Positions 35,335 to 50,400 of a stretch of DNA of 64,000 nt are shown here, one piece after another (position 1 is the first letter of the stretch; each line of letters starts with the position of its first letter). The notes under the pieces were generated by a model. That model saw only the letters and a list, made by a program, of their open reading frames with translations. It had not been told where the DNA came from and did no database searches. A program made the position numbers and the translations under genes. Source of the stretch: Lutraria lutraria (taxonomy: Eukaryota; Mollusca; Bivalvia; Venerida; Mactridae); the NCBI GenBank assembly GCA_964023205.1, contig OZ026842.1:3885067-3949066 (forward strand). The letters are read 5' to 3'.

Positions 35335-38003
35335 TCCAAACTTTTCATAAACTTCCGGGTATTAAGTCAGACTGAATGAAGATGACATTATTTCGACTAC
35401 ATTATTCAACTATAAGGTCAAATGTCACTAAATGCAATAACGCTTCGTATTGACTTCAACCTATGTTATCTCGTTGTTAGTAATTGTATTTAAAATATTT
35501 TAATACACCAATGATCACTTGATAAATATCTTTATTCTATTCATACCAAGAAAGTTATTTCTGTAATGATTTTACATGTATATTTAATCAAGCATAAACA
35601 CTTGGAAACATTAATTACGGCTTATATATATAATTTAAAACTATATAATATAAATATATTGATGAGGCGGAGCCGAAATTCGAAACCGCGATCTTTCCGG
35701 TTCAATAGTCCAGCGTGTTACCAAAATATCACATATCACCACTGAAGTTCACAAATACATTAAGATCGTTTAGAAAGTTTTTTTTTCAAAAGCAGCTCCC
35801 ATGGTCGACTCAATGCTTTATTTCAAAATGGAGGTACTAAATTCAACATCAGAGAGTTCGTATCCAAATAGCAGATGCTGTATTTTGGACTATATTTAAA
35901 ACAAGGTAGAATTCGTATTTTTGTTTGTTGTTTTTTCATTTGGACACATAGTGTTAGCACCTATCTAAGGGTTCCGGGGCATCTTTTCACCGTAGATTGC
36001 CGTTTCAAGTTTCAGTACAATCGCTTTAAAGGAATGTGGAAGTAGTTCGCTGACCAAACGACCGACCAACCGACCGACAGAGTAACTCCTATATGCTCCC
36101 TCGAAAACCTCGTTTGCCGGGATATAAAACATGTACGTATAAGCAGAAAAGGAAAATAATTCAAATTCTGAAATTCGATATTTTTCTGCTTGTATAGCCT
36201 ATTTAAAGATAATTAACTCTATAAAAATATGCATTTAATATCATCCTAAGACAAAGAATCTAAGAAATATTGAAGAGGTTTTTTTTTCAGATTAGGAGAA
36301 TTTTGCACCAAATTAACATACCACTACGTTCAAATTATCTCCTTTATTAAAAACCACAAAATGTGATTCTGACTTTATTTTTCCTGTTTTTTTTCTACCT
36401 CGAATCATTAATTTAACATTCTTAAAAACTATATTATGTAAAGATGTGTCTGAGGACCGTGGGAAAATTTATTTTGGATTCAAAAGTCAGTTCGAGTTTC
36501 TTCCCTTAGATATTATGGATAATAATGGCTGTACAATATTTCAATTCAGTTAGAAACTGCGTCTAATGTACTTGACTATTCCGAACACATACATATGTCT
36601 ATGAGGTGACACATTTACATATTTCTTCCTATATATAAGCATGACTACCCATTGTTTGTGTCTGTTAAGTGTACCATAAAACATGCTTCCTTTATAAATT
36701 ATGGCTGTGACTGTCAGGTGCATACCTAAGCTTACCTATAAAAATGTGTAGGCATCTTTCTAAGGGGGCATCTTTTCACCGTAGATTACCGGAGAATTCT
36801 GCAGCAGTATTTTCCGGTGTGATATAGCCTTAAATTATCTTTATATGAAGTTCTTGCAGTTCGGCATGTATGTTGTTTAAGCATTGGGTATTGTGATTCT
36901 TCCAGTCCATAACCATCTTATTGCGTTTTTCGCATTGTTATTTTTTTGTTAGAAAAAGTGCAGACACGTGCCTGCAGTGCCTATATGAAGATACGCCAGT
37001 GTCAGGTGTCATTAAAAGTTTGTATTATAGTCCGTTACAGTAACGAAGTGAAGCCGCGTAAACATGACTACTAAGGTTGTCAGACGACACTTGGCAATAA
37101 TCTAAATAATAATCTATTTTGCTTAAAGAATATATATTGCTAATTTAGTGTTTTACAATTGTTGGAAGTATCTGATACAAACACTTTAAACTTTTAGTAG
37201 TTTAACAATCTGACAACGAAATGAAAGAGAAGGAAATCTATAATACATCAACATGAATACATCGAATGAACACAAATAATATAGCATGTCATGATTGTTT
37301 ATTAAGCAATTTCGTATCAAAATCTAGATCTTCCACACATCGGACTTTTTAGATAAAAAACTTGTTCCGGGCTATAGCTCTAAGATAAGAACTTTCCAGG
37401 AACAGAGCATGTTTTACATTTGTGTCCGTTTTAAGACAATGGTTTTTATTATTTTATAACTGGGCATCGGATTTTATATGGGTCCTACTTCAATCTGATG
37501 TAAATTCAACTAACCACTGACAAATTCTTAATAATGCTGTACAAATTAAGCTATCCCATCAGTACCATCAGTGCTTTCATTGTACAAAGAGAGCAATCTA
37601 TGGTCTGTGAGGTGCTTTTTTGCTTAGGTGGGATAGAAATTGTCATGGGCTTCATTATAACATACCTTTATTGTTATATTCACTTACAATGTATATAATT
37701 ATACAGGTAAAGAGAGCCAAACATCATTGGTTCAATCTAATACATAGTATTACGTTTTCGCCGGGAAAAAGACGTACGAGTACTCGTAAATTAATTATGA
37801 TATTCATCTTCAATAACATTGTTATTACATATAAATCACTTACGTTCATCTCAGGAAATGTCTGAATGTTCTGATTGTAAATTGTTGAAAGAAATTTCTG
37901 AGGCTCGCTACTACACAACATGTATCAGCAAATCTAACATACACAAAGTTTGAAGTACATGTATATACAAAGCGTATTTGTGTACATCACTCTCGTAGAA
38001 ATA
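35335..38003. other. Intergenic between two minus-strand genes
   Basis: No exon recognised. ggggcatcttttcaccgtag occurs at about 35967 and again at about 36765. gaccgaccaaccgaccgaca near 36060, followed by ccctcgaaaacctcgtttgc, is a word set I associate with bivalve repeats. A tRNA-like stretch on the minus strand near 35710-35670 (ggtaacacgctgg ... gcggtttcgaa) is a possible SINE fragment. Confidence 0.45.
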
Positions 38004-38009
38004 TTTATT
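38004..38009 (-). terminator. Candidate polyadenylation signal of the DEG/ENaC gene
   Basis: AATAAA on the minus strand (tttatt on plus), 42 nt past the TGA stop codon. Confidence 0.6.
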
Positions 38010-38050
38010 TAATTTGACATGCATAATACAGTACAATATGGATTTACAAA

Positions 38051-38362
38051 TCAGTTGGGCGATGTGGCAGATTTCCTAGATTTGAATCTAGCACACAGAA
38101 TCATACACATTTCTACGATTTCCAGGATTGATAGAACGGAAAATCCTGCCCAGAGTCCAAGCTGACCACCAATGTCACTTATGAAATTCACTGCCTGAAA
38201 AATAGTTCATATAATTTATCTGTTATTGTATTCACACCAATAATAAAAACATAGAAAACATAAGACATTAGTTTATATTTGTCTATTTCTTGATGGCCCA
38301 TCCGACAGCTATGGTCATTGCAGAACCATCACCCCCCCCAACACACACACACACACACACAC

Positions 38363-38407
<45 letters not shown>

Positions 38408-41400
38408 GGGGGGGGTAGATACGGGTGAACACTTCGATTATAGTATCAATTTTAAACCGACTGAACTGAAAAAATTCAAGATTAAGAATTGATTAAACTT
38501 TTAATCGTCCGTTATGTACTTACCGAATATGAGTACTCTTCTGTCATTGTCTGGTAAGTTAAAGACTTGAGAAATATGCGAACCAAAGCTAGATTTCCTC
38601 TGAAATAAGAATTTAGAAATTTTCTTGGTATCTTTTGGACCGACCTGATGAAAGTACGCTATGAAGTTGACCCAACTGGACGAAATAATTTGACAAAAAA
38701 AAGTGTTCTCTAAATATCTTGTAGCTTTAACAGGTGTGTTTGTGTAACTACCAACTGAATGGAGTTTCAAGATACTGTGGAATCATTAATTTTCGTTGGG
38801 TTCAATTTTGTGGTTTTTACTAAAATGGCTATTTCGTGGGGACATAAATTCGTGGATTTTGATTTTTTAAAAGAATTGCCTAACCTCTGCATTTTAGTTC
38901 GTGGGGATTTGATTTCGTGGATGAGCCTACCCACGAAATTCACGAAATTAAATCCCCAACGAAAATTAATGATTCTACAGTATATTAATTTATTATAATA
39001 ACAAGTGTATAAGATCATCACTGACATAGTGCCACAACATGCGCGTGGGACAATCCTTTCAAATTTCTTGGATAGTATTATTTGGAAGTAATGGTATTTT
39101 ACACACTTAACAAAGTCTTTAGCTGTTTGTGACCCATCCCACTTCCGGTAGCGTTTCTGTAATATGCGTCTCAGAATTGGCAGGAAATTATCACTAGGCC
39201 AGGTAAACATTGCGACATCTCTCTCAAAATAGGTCTCACTGTAAGACGAAAGCTTCAGAAATTACAAATGGAAACATAATTATAAAAGGAAATATATAAT
39301 TAAAGCCCCATTAGCTTTTTGCTATAAAAATATATGCAAAAAAACCCCAAACAATTGCTGATATTATCCCAAGATAATTTTTACCGACGAAACGAGCCCT
39401 TTTTCTTCTAAAAACATTCATTTCACTATGATTTTTGCTTTTGTAAACGAGCACGTGACGTCACTAAATACGACGTGTGCATAACTTGACTGCGGGAGAC
39501 ACAGTTGTTCTATAAATAGTATTTATTTCAATGATATTGAAAAAAATACGATATTGATTTTGGAAAATTTTTCTTGCTATAAAGTATGCGCGGGAGGAAA
39601 ATACACAGGATTCCTTGGTTATAGAACAAACAGTTCTAATCTATTACGACCGATAAATTTTTATGCTAATGGAACTTTAATCAGTTGGCTGGACTACTAA
39701 ACGAAAGGCCGTGGGCTCGACACTCGACTCTGCCTTTTGATATTTTCAGGGATGCTTTTTCAGTGTCCCTATCCCAAGAACCTAGCCAAGTAAAGTGTTA
39801 GGAATATCATAGGAAACGGGCTTTACACCTGGCACGATAATGAACCAGGAAAACTACTTTTCATACTGGTGTAGAAATATGGTGATTGACAGATTGGGCA
39901 TCAGTATTCTGTTTCCAGAAGTGTGTTGTAAAAGCAATCAAACCCAACGCTGCAGTCGAATTTTAATTTATTTACCATTCGTGTCGATTCCATAAATGTG
40001 TAGAAGAAATTTCAACTTCAGACGTCTTACATATATTTATATTAATTTGAAGCTTATAAAAGAAGCACTCACTCGCAAGGTGGGATACACTGAGAGCATA
40101 CGGCGGGGGTGTCCCTTACAAGTTCAGCAATGACCTTTTGCATGCATTTGTAATTTTCATCTGTATGACACGGAGGTCTCCCACTTTCGTCAAATGTTTC
40201 GTTTAATGTTTGATTTGTCGGGTAAGAAGCATTAAACTGTCCTGCGAAGTCCATCAAATAACAATTGCATTCAGTCATAATGTACAAGTAGTAACATTCT
40301 TGTCTGCATTGCTGTGAGAATTGGAATAAAGGTATACATGTATTTGAATTAAAACTCGCTTCATTGAAGACAATTAAGAATTATGCTTATTTTTATTAAT
40401 TTCAGTCACTGTGGTAGTTTTATAGTGCTCAGACTTTTTAAATATTCAATCCGGGGAAAGATACCATGCCACATTAGTAGATATAAATATTAAGCAATGT
40501 GTTCATATTGAATTTTGACCATTCATGAAAGGCGTTCATTCATCAATTGTTATAAGAGATAAAAGGGTAACGATCCTAAGCTGATCACAGGCATTGTATA
40601 TTCTAAAAGACAGTCCTTTGATCAAAACGACTGAATCATTAACTCGAACCGTGTGTCAAAATGAATAGAACAGCTTAAAGACATTGAACCAGGAATGCGA
40701 GGCATGCGACTTGTGGACCAGTAAATCCCCTGACTCCACAGTAGGGGGTATTAAAACAGACTGGGTCATTGGTGGACATGCTTTTGATTGCATAAAATGC
40801 TTATATTGTTTTATACTGTTTTGTGTACCATGGGCAAGTATTTGCCAATCTGTAATTAAAGTATAGTAATAAGCTATAATCAAAGCTCTGAAGGTTCTGC
40901 TGTTGATCGGAACTACAAAGCAGTCAAAAGTTGAATTTCTTTGTAGGGTGAAGTATATATTTGGCTGAGTTTCGGAAACCGAACGACAGTTCGCGCATGA
41001 AATATGATGTAGACTAAAGTACTACTAACGCTTTTCTAAACCGCTATGCAATAGTTAAAGTTGTTTCCGTTACATGTGCTTTCAGTACTTTGATTTATGT
41101 TTCTCATCTGATCACCAAAAGTAGTTCAGCAATTTGCATAATATCATATAGTATACATTGCCAGCCCCATTGTATACTCAGCTTATGCAGAATGTATTAC
41201 TAGTATCTCATACATTAAGACAAATTCGAAAAAAAGTTACACGTAATAAGCATTTCTTAAGTAAATCGATTAAAATTTCCCGATGAACCTCTTTTTTAAA
41301 TATCTGGTTGACTCACAGTTTTCATCGCATCGTCCATGAAATCGAAGATGACTTCTATACTTTTATTATCGAAGCTAGGAACCAGACTAAATTAGCATAT

Positions 41401-44400
41401 ACAGCAAGTAAATTATGACGTCATCATTCATTGAAATGTGTGTACTGATAGCAAATGTTGTAGTAATCAGAGTGAGCGGATTGTTTAGATTCTTTTACGA
41501 CTGTTTTGTATTGCCTGTTTACGATATTGCATTGCCATCTGATTTTGAATTTTGTATTTATGCCATTGAATTGAAAAAATGGAACTATATTCGTAAGCGG
41601 AAGGTTAATGGAAGCTGTTCAGTTTGCAGAACGATTGTTAAGACATGGTAATAAATTTGTGTTCGTACCGAACAACAAAAACAACAGGAAGGAAGTCATA
41701 AATCAGTTATCACTATAAATCAACAATATCTGTGACACTCTGGTTTGACTAGCTGTCAAATCAATCGGACACTTAACTGACAATGACCAGACATGATTAA
41801 TTTGATTGAACCTCATTTGGATAGGGGGATGGTCACTTATGTATAGTAGCTCTTCAATGTCTTTAATTAAGTTATCAAGATTTAACTAAAAGATAAATAA
41901 ATGGTATATACCAACAATGTCAAGGCATAGAAATCATCATTGCACCGGTCTGCATCTTTTCCCGGTACGCGCTTACGTTTAACCTGGAATTTATTGTTTG
42001 AAATATAAAGAATTAGAAATTAAAGGAACATAATAATAACAATAATAATAATATCTTGTTTATAGAAGTTGAATACAGTAAGTAAATGATACAAAACATT
42101 TGACTTGTTTTCAATTTAGCCGTCTGAAAACATAAAAATAACATTTTACTAATATATATACATTGTATTATATTAATGCAAATATGTATAGTTTCACACA
42201 TCGACAGATAAATATCAGTTATAAATCATGTGCTGGCCTGCTCTGATAAATTATGAAGACTATGTAAATTGATAAAAGTATGAATATGGCTACCATCTTC
42301 AAAATGGGTTGTACCACGTCCTTCTAAAGGTGTCAGCTAAATGTTACAGACTTCATAACCAAGTCTCCGAATTAGAAAGTAATCTCTATTGATAATGTGT
42401 TTTTAAACAAATTTCTCAATCCCATATAAGGTAAATACTTATCAAGAGACACTTAGCACGGTTAACAACATCCTGAACACGAAAGTATATAAAGCTATTA
42501 TATCTGGCAAAACTGTACATACATTTGAAAAAGTATAAAATCACATTGTTTTCATAACCTTAAAGTGTTTCTCAAAATAGTTTAACAAAAACCTTCGTTG
42601 TAATTCAACAAACATGATTATTAAAAGTTATCAGAATTAAGTGTTCCCAAACATCTGTTTTCCACTGTTTACTAATTGAAGCAGCGTCTAGTTTATTCAA
42701 ACAAGCCCCGTTTGCTTTCTTACAATCATGGAAAAAAGGAAACCGTATCTGATTAAGCATCAAATATTTATTTTGTTGATTTTTAATATCCGAGTTATCT
42801 AATTTACATTTCTTGTTGTTAATCAACATATACAGGTCGTTTCCAATATTCATTATTCAAATGTTGTTACTTGGGTACCATTTTGTCATGAATGTGATAT
42901 GAGTGAAAATAAAGGATTTTGACTTTGGTATGATTCTAATAACATGTACATACAAATAATTATTCTGCTAATAATATGACTGTAAAACTCGTACAGCTTT
43001 ATACACTTTAAATGTTGCATTAATTACTCATTGATGTAAGATTTTAATGTGTTCTAAATCATTTCGTAGAAAAAACTTGTGATATTTACATTAATGAATT
43101 ACCTGAGTGACTCCAATGGAAGCTTCAAATCCAGTAGGTACGAATACACTGTCGTCAGAGATAAAGTTTGCTCCCATGTTTTCAGGATGTTGTATACTTA
43201 TAGCGACCCCCGCTGATGATGTGATAAACGGAACATTGTCTAGTTGACCGACATTCAGTACTAGTTCAAGAGCTGCGGAAAGCATTTTATAATGTTTATG
43301 ATATTTTTGGTGCTCGTCCCACATTCTTTGAAAGGATTGTTTAAATATTTGGCTTTCTTATCTTAACAGAATATCAAACCGGCTTTAGTATACACAAGTT
43401 AGTTCGCATGCAGTGCACTAAGTACTTGGGTGTTCTTCGTATTAAGAAAGCTACAGTCGATACCAATCCTTTCAGCTTTCTTAAATCTTACAAAGAACAC
43501 CCAAAAAGATACACTCGAACCTTTACATACATATTTTATTTGAGCAATACGCGTACGATATATTCGTCCAGGGAGCATTGGCTTATCGGGGTTTGGTAAA
43601 GCCAACATATTGGAATTCATGTGATGCCCATGTAATTACAGTCTTTGAGAATAACAGACTATTTTTTCAAGAAAGCGAGAATTGTGATGAATTGATACAC
43701 TATTTTGAAGGACAACTTGACGCTGCAAGTTGATACCAAAATATAATTATTTAATAATATTTATAAAACAAATTGAATGATAGGACATCCCTTCTAAAAA
43801 CGAATATTTTTATTAGAAATAGTTCTTACCATAGCGCTGTCCTGTGGCTGAAACACGATTGCTATTATCTAATACACCGTGCTTGTCTGGTTGAAAACGA
43901 TAGCAAATTCCATAATCGTATGTTCTAACAGCCTTAAATAAGTCCCTGAAATAATTTAACATAACGTGCTTTTTGAGCATTTATTGACCGCAAGTCACAC
44001 ATCGTCAAACATAGGCCACCCTTGGGGAACATGTAATGTGGCATTTTTTGACAGGTGGTCTTTATTTTGATGTTTCGATATTCTAAATAATCAATGGCAT
44101 TTTTTAAATGGACTCATGGTGACCTTTGTTTGGAGAGGGCCGCCGCAGAACAGGTCTGATTGTAATACCTTGTTGGAAAATAATTAATTCAATATTGAAA
44201 TGGATGGAGAAGGTAGGATGGATTGCCATTAACATTCAATGATTCCCTTGTTGGCATTTGCTGAATAGATGATAGAGTAGATAATTGTATAGTCTCCTCA
44301 GAAACGTTAGATACTAGTATTTCCTCCGCTTTTTGCTTATGTTCTGTAATACAAGTATATACCAGTATATGTACTCACATGTGTGTAGACTACACTTGCT

Positions 44401-47400
44401 TAGAATGATTTTTTGAAAACTGACCGATAGTTCGGCTTTCCATAGCCGTCACGCACTCGGCGCGCATGAACTTTGATGCGAACCAAAGTACTACGTGTTT
44501 CTACATACGCCATGCAATTGTTAAACTAGTTCCCTTCCATGTTGCAGTGCAAGTTTATGTAAGTTCAGTTTCCATGAGTACTTCCGGTACTTTGATTTCA
44601 TACTTAGAGTGTCTTATTTATTAACTTTGATTATATGTAAATGATTTAATTATGACCTGAATCGATATCGTAAATAACCCTTCACATATTGCGTCCATTT
44701 ACATAATATTTAAGCACGTCTAGAGACGACCTTGAAAATGACCTCAGGCTGTTGTGCAACGTTTCGCTCTAACCAAGCGCACACTTTTTTCATGTGAGTG
44801 TATATATTTATAATCCTTTGCTATGCCTGTCAATAACTTCACATATAATGTATAACTATTATACTAAATATTCTCTTAAATTGCTACAGTTATTTTTGTA
44901 ATGAGATCTAACAAGAAAACTTTAATGAAACGTTATAGGTAGACGAATTACACGAAGCATTGGGTTAGGTATTTTGTATGAAGTTACTTTTTTATAAAGG
45001 ATATTGACCATATATTTTATTCAATCCTCCATTATGGAGAGTATAACATATTTACATGATATGAGTAATACACATATATTGACAACCGTGAGTTTTTGAC
45101 AAATGAATAAATTCATGTCTATATAGTTCACAAGCACATGGTAATATCATACCGTACATCAATTAGATAGAATTTACCCTAAATACTGCCAACATTCACC
45201 ATAATCTGCTATGAAACAACAACATTGAACTTCAAATAGCATTTCCGATATTATGCTACAACAACTTATCTAGGTCAACACCACAGAGCAATGCCTGCAT
45301 GAATTTCTTACCTATCAACTACAATGTACTAACTAAATAGCAGACGAACACATTCAGGTTACGCGACGAATAGCCAGTCCAATGACTGACCAATCAAAAT
45401 GGCCAGTTTTACCCAAACTAGTAATAGACACTATACTATATACCCGCAAACAACTAGAATAAACTCGTACCCATGAGTAAAACTCGTCTAGAAAATCGAT
45501 ATTGCTCAATTGTATACGCTACTCACGTGCTGCAATTAACACCAGCAAAGTTACATAACAAAACAAAGTCGTCGACAGGTTGAGAAAAGTTTTTCAACTC
45601 ATCGTCACGAACAACACTCATTCTCATTTTGAATTGTTCCTTTGTGTACCATAAAATGTCATTATCTGAAAAAAGTGATGTTCTTGAATTGTTCATGTAA
45701 TTAAATAATGTTCCGAATAAAAAGTAAGAACTGGTACATAAATAAACAACCCTACATTTACATAGGTTACACATTCTCATAAAACTCGTTTTAATGCCAA
45801 TCATATTTCTAAATCACGACCAAATCTCTAAATCATCTGCACACTTTATTATCAACATGCTTGTGAGCCGAATAAAGAAATTTTTAATTTATTATTAAAT
45901 GTTTGAGAATTAAATATAAAATATAGTAATATATGTTAGAGAATTAAATTTCGGATATGGTAACACAATATTGAGAAATGAATTTAGAATATTTTAAAAA
46001 TGTTTGAAAATTAAATTAAGAATATTGTAATTATTATATCTACTGGTGAACTAGATTTATACGAGATAAATGAATATATATATATATAATGGAATTATAC
46101 TCAGTTCTTTATCCTTGGCTTCGTTATCAAAATGTGTGAAGTTGTAATCATAAATATCATCCTATAAAATAAAATATATCATGGATACATAATTATACAC
46201 TAACATACAATGATATACATATATCGTTGTTGTTTTTTGTGAAATATAAATATTGATATTACAGCCCTACACATGACTTTACCTGTTATATCTTGTGAAA
46301 AGTATCTAAAGTTGGGATTTAATTTTTAACATTATTATTATTATGTCGATTGAATAGATTCTGATACATATTTTGTTTCTTCTTTACTTAATATGTATAA
46401 TGTCATGCAAAACGCAAACATGCATAAATTGTATTAACAGTTAGGCAAACAAAAACTTTAAAATATTAATATCTATTTATCTCAACATTCTGCTTATCAA
46501 AAACAGAATTTTTCAGTCCCTAGGCATTTGAGGTAACGAGAATCAACTGTATTTGGTGCATTAAAGATATGGCAACTAAAGATGTTGGAATCGCTGCATA
46601 AACATAAAGTGTATTCCGATATCTCAGATGTTACATTAGTGGTATATTGTTTTTCAGCTCCGTCTACAAGTCTACTCCAATGTATATCTGCTTAATGTCC
46701 AAAAACAACTTAAATCCGGTATGGTTATTACATGTTTTAGAAGTAGCAATAATAACCTCAAGTTTTATTGATTTAGTACTAATTCTTAGCACTTGATATA
46801 CGCTTGTAGTGTGTTGTTTACGTGATTTAAAATACTGTAAATTTGATTTCAACTCAAAGTGATGAATAATGAAAACCTCACAGTAATGAATTCCACTTAT
46901 AACTGATCAAAATCTGCCTAACGTACATTAGAAGGTTTATGAAATGATACTACTGACAATTATTAGTAATACATATTTAAGGGACGAGTTTGTACAATAT
47001 ATTAGAATATCTACCGTTACATATACCTGTTTGTACAATATGATAGAATGTCTACAATTACACATACCTGTTTGTACAATATGGTAGAATGTCTACAATT
47101 GCTTATACCTGTTTGTTCAATATGATAGAATGTCTACAATTACTTATACCTGCTTGTACAATATGATAGAATGTCTACAATTACTTATACCTGCTTGTAC
47201 AATATGGTAGAATGTGTACAATTGCACATACCTGTTTGTACAATATGGTAGAATGTCTACAATTACACATACCTGTTTATACAATATGTTAGAATGTCTA
47301 CAATTACTTATACCTGCTTGTACAATATGGTAGAATGTCTACAATTACACATACCTGTTTGTACAATATGTTAGAATGTCTACAATTACACATACCTGTT

Positions 47401-50400
47401 TGTACAATATGTTAGAATGTCTACAATTACACATACCTGTTTGTACAATATGTTAAAATGTCTACAATTACACATACCTGTTTGTAAAATATGTTAAAAT
47501 GTCTACAATTACACATACCTGTTTGTACAATATGTTAGAATGTCTACAATTACACATACCTGTTTGTACAATATGTTAAAATGTCTACAATTACACATAC
47601 CTGTTTGTACAATATGGTAGAATGTCTACAATTACATATACCTGTTTGTACAATATGGTAGAATGTCTACAATTGCTTATACCTGCTTGTACAATATGGT
47701 AGAATGTGTACAATTACACATACCTGTTTGTACAATATGGTAGAATGTCTACAATTACTTATACCTGCTTGTACAATATGGTAGAATGTCTACAATTACA
47801 CATACCTGTTTATACAATGTGGTAGAATGTCTACAATTGCTTATACCTGTTTGTTCAATATGATAGAATGTCTACAATTACTTATACCTGCTTGTACAAT
47901 ATGGTAGAATGTGTACAATTGCACATAGCTGTTTGTACAATATGGTAGAATGTCTACAATTACACATACCTGCTTGTACAATATGGTAGAATGTGTACAA
48001 TTACACATACCTGTTTGTACAATATGTTAAAATGTCTACAATTACACATACCTGTTTGTACAATATGGTAGAATGTCTACAATTACATATACCTGTTTGT
48101 ACAATATGGTAGAATGTCTACAATTGCTTATACCTGCTTGTACAATATGGTAGAATGTGTACAATTACACATACCTGTTTGTACAATATGGTAGAATGTC
48201 TACAATTACTTATACCTGCTTGTACAATATGGTAGAATGTCTACAATTACACATACCTGTTTATACAATATGGTAGAATGTCTACAATTGCTTATACCTG
48301 TTTGTTCAATATGGTAGAATGTCTACAATTACATATACCTGTTTATACAATATGGTAGAATGTGTACAATTACACATACCTGTTTGTACAATATGGTGGA
48401 ATGTCTACAATTACTTATACCTGCTTGTACAATATGGTAGAATGTCTACAATTACACATACCTGTTTATACAATATGGTAGAATGTCTACAATTGCTTAT
48501 ACCTGTTTGTTCAATATGGTAGAATGTCTACAATTACACATACCTGTTTATACAATATGGTAGAATGTCTACAATTGCTTATACCTGTTTGTTCAATATG
48601 GTAGAATGTCTACAATTACATATACCTGTTTATACAATATGATAGAATGTCTACAATTACATATACCTGTTTGTACAATATGGTAGAATGTCTACAATTA
48701 CATATACCTGTTTGTTCAATATGATAGAATGTCTACAATTGCTTATACCTGTTTGTACAATATGGTAGAATGTGTACAATTACATATACCTGTTTGTACA
48801 ATATGGTAGAATGTGTACAATTACATATACCTGCTTGTATAATATGGTAGAATGTGTACAATTGCACATAGCTGTTTATACAATATGGTAGAATGTGTAC
48901 AATTACACATACCTGTTTGTACAATATGGTAGAATGTCTACAATTACATATACCTGTTTGTACAATATGGTAGAATGTCTACAATTACTTATACCTGCTT
49001 GTACAATATGGTAGAATGTGTACAATTGCACATACCTGTTTGTACAATATGGTAGAATGTCTACAATTACACATACCTGTTTATACAATATGGTAGAATG
49101 TCTACAATTGCTTATACCTGTTTGTTCAATATGATAGAATGTCTACAATTACTTATACCTGTTTGTACAATATGATAGAATGTCTACAATTGCTTATACC
49201 TGTTTGTTCAATATGATAGAATGTCTACAATTACTTATACCTGCTTGTACAATATGGTAGAATGTGTACAATTGCACATACCTGTTTGTACAATATGATA
49301 GAATGTCTACAATTACTTATACCTGCTTGTACAATATGTTAGAATATCTACAATTACACATACCTGTTTGTACAATATGGTAGAATGTCTACAATTACAC
49401 ATACCTGTTTGTACAATATGATAGAATGTCTACAATTACTTATACCTGCTTGTACAATATGGTAGAATGTGTACAATTACACATACCTGTTTGTACAATA
49501 TGATAGAATGTCTACAATTACACATACCTGTTTATACAATCTGGTAGAATGTCTACAATTGCTTATACCTGTTTGTTCAATATGATAGAATGTCTACAAT
49601 TACACATACCTGTTTGTACAATATGATAGAATGTCTACAATTACTTATACCTGCTTGTACAATATGGTAGAATGTGTACAATTGCACATACCTGTTTGTA
49701 CAATATGGTAGAATGTCTACAATTACACATACCTGTTTATACAATATGGTAGAATGTCTACAATTACACATACCTGTTTGTACAATATGGTAGAATGTCT
49801 ACAATTACACATACCTGTTTATACAATATGGTAGAATGTCTACAATTACTTATACCTCCTTGTACAATATCGTAGAATGTGTACAATTACACATACCTGT
49901 TTATACAATATGATAGAATGTCTACAATTACTTATACCTGCTTGTACAATATGGTAGAATGTCTACAATTACACATACCTGTTTATACAATATGATAGAA
50001 TGTCTACAATTACTTATACCTGCTTGTACAATATGGTAGAATGTGTACAATTGCACATACCTGTTTGTACAATATGGTAGAATGTCTACAATTACACATA
50101 CCTGTTTATACAATATGGTAGAATGTCTACAATTACACATACCTGTTTGTACAATATGGTAGAATGTCTACAATTACACATACCTGTTTGTACAATATGG
50201 TAGAATGTCTACAATTACACATACCTGTTTATACAATATGATAGAATGTCTACAATTACTTATACCTGCTTGTACAATATGGTAGAATGTGTACAATTGC
50301 ACATACCTGTTTGTACAATATGGTAGAATGTCTACAATTACACATACCTGTTTATACAATATGGTAGAATGTCTACAATTACACATACCTGTTTGTACAA

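Noticed and set aside
38767..39210. 147-codon minus-strand frame
   Set aside because: It fuses real exon 10 of the channel gene (39238-39107) with intron and the MITE at 38775-38980. Only the exon part is coding.
42605..42853. 82-codon minus-strand frame
   Set aside because: It lies in a channel intron. It lacks splice signals that fit the gene's phase and matches no family I recognise.
43091..43324. 77-codon minus-strand frame as a separate gene
   Set aside because: Its centre is exon 6 of the DEG/ENaC gene. The N-terminal extension is intron read-through.
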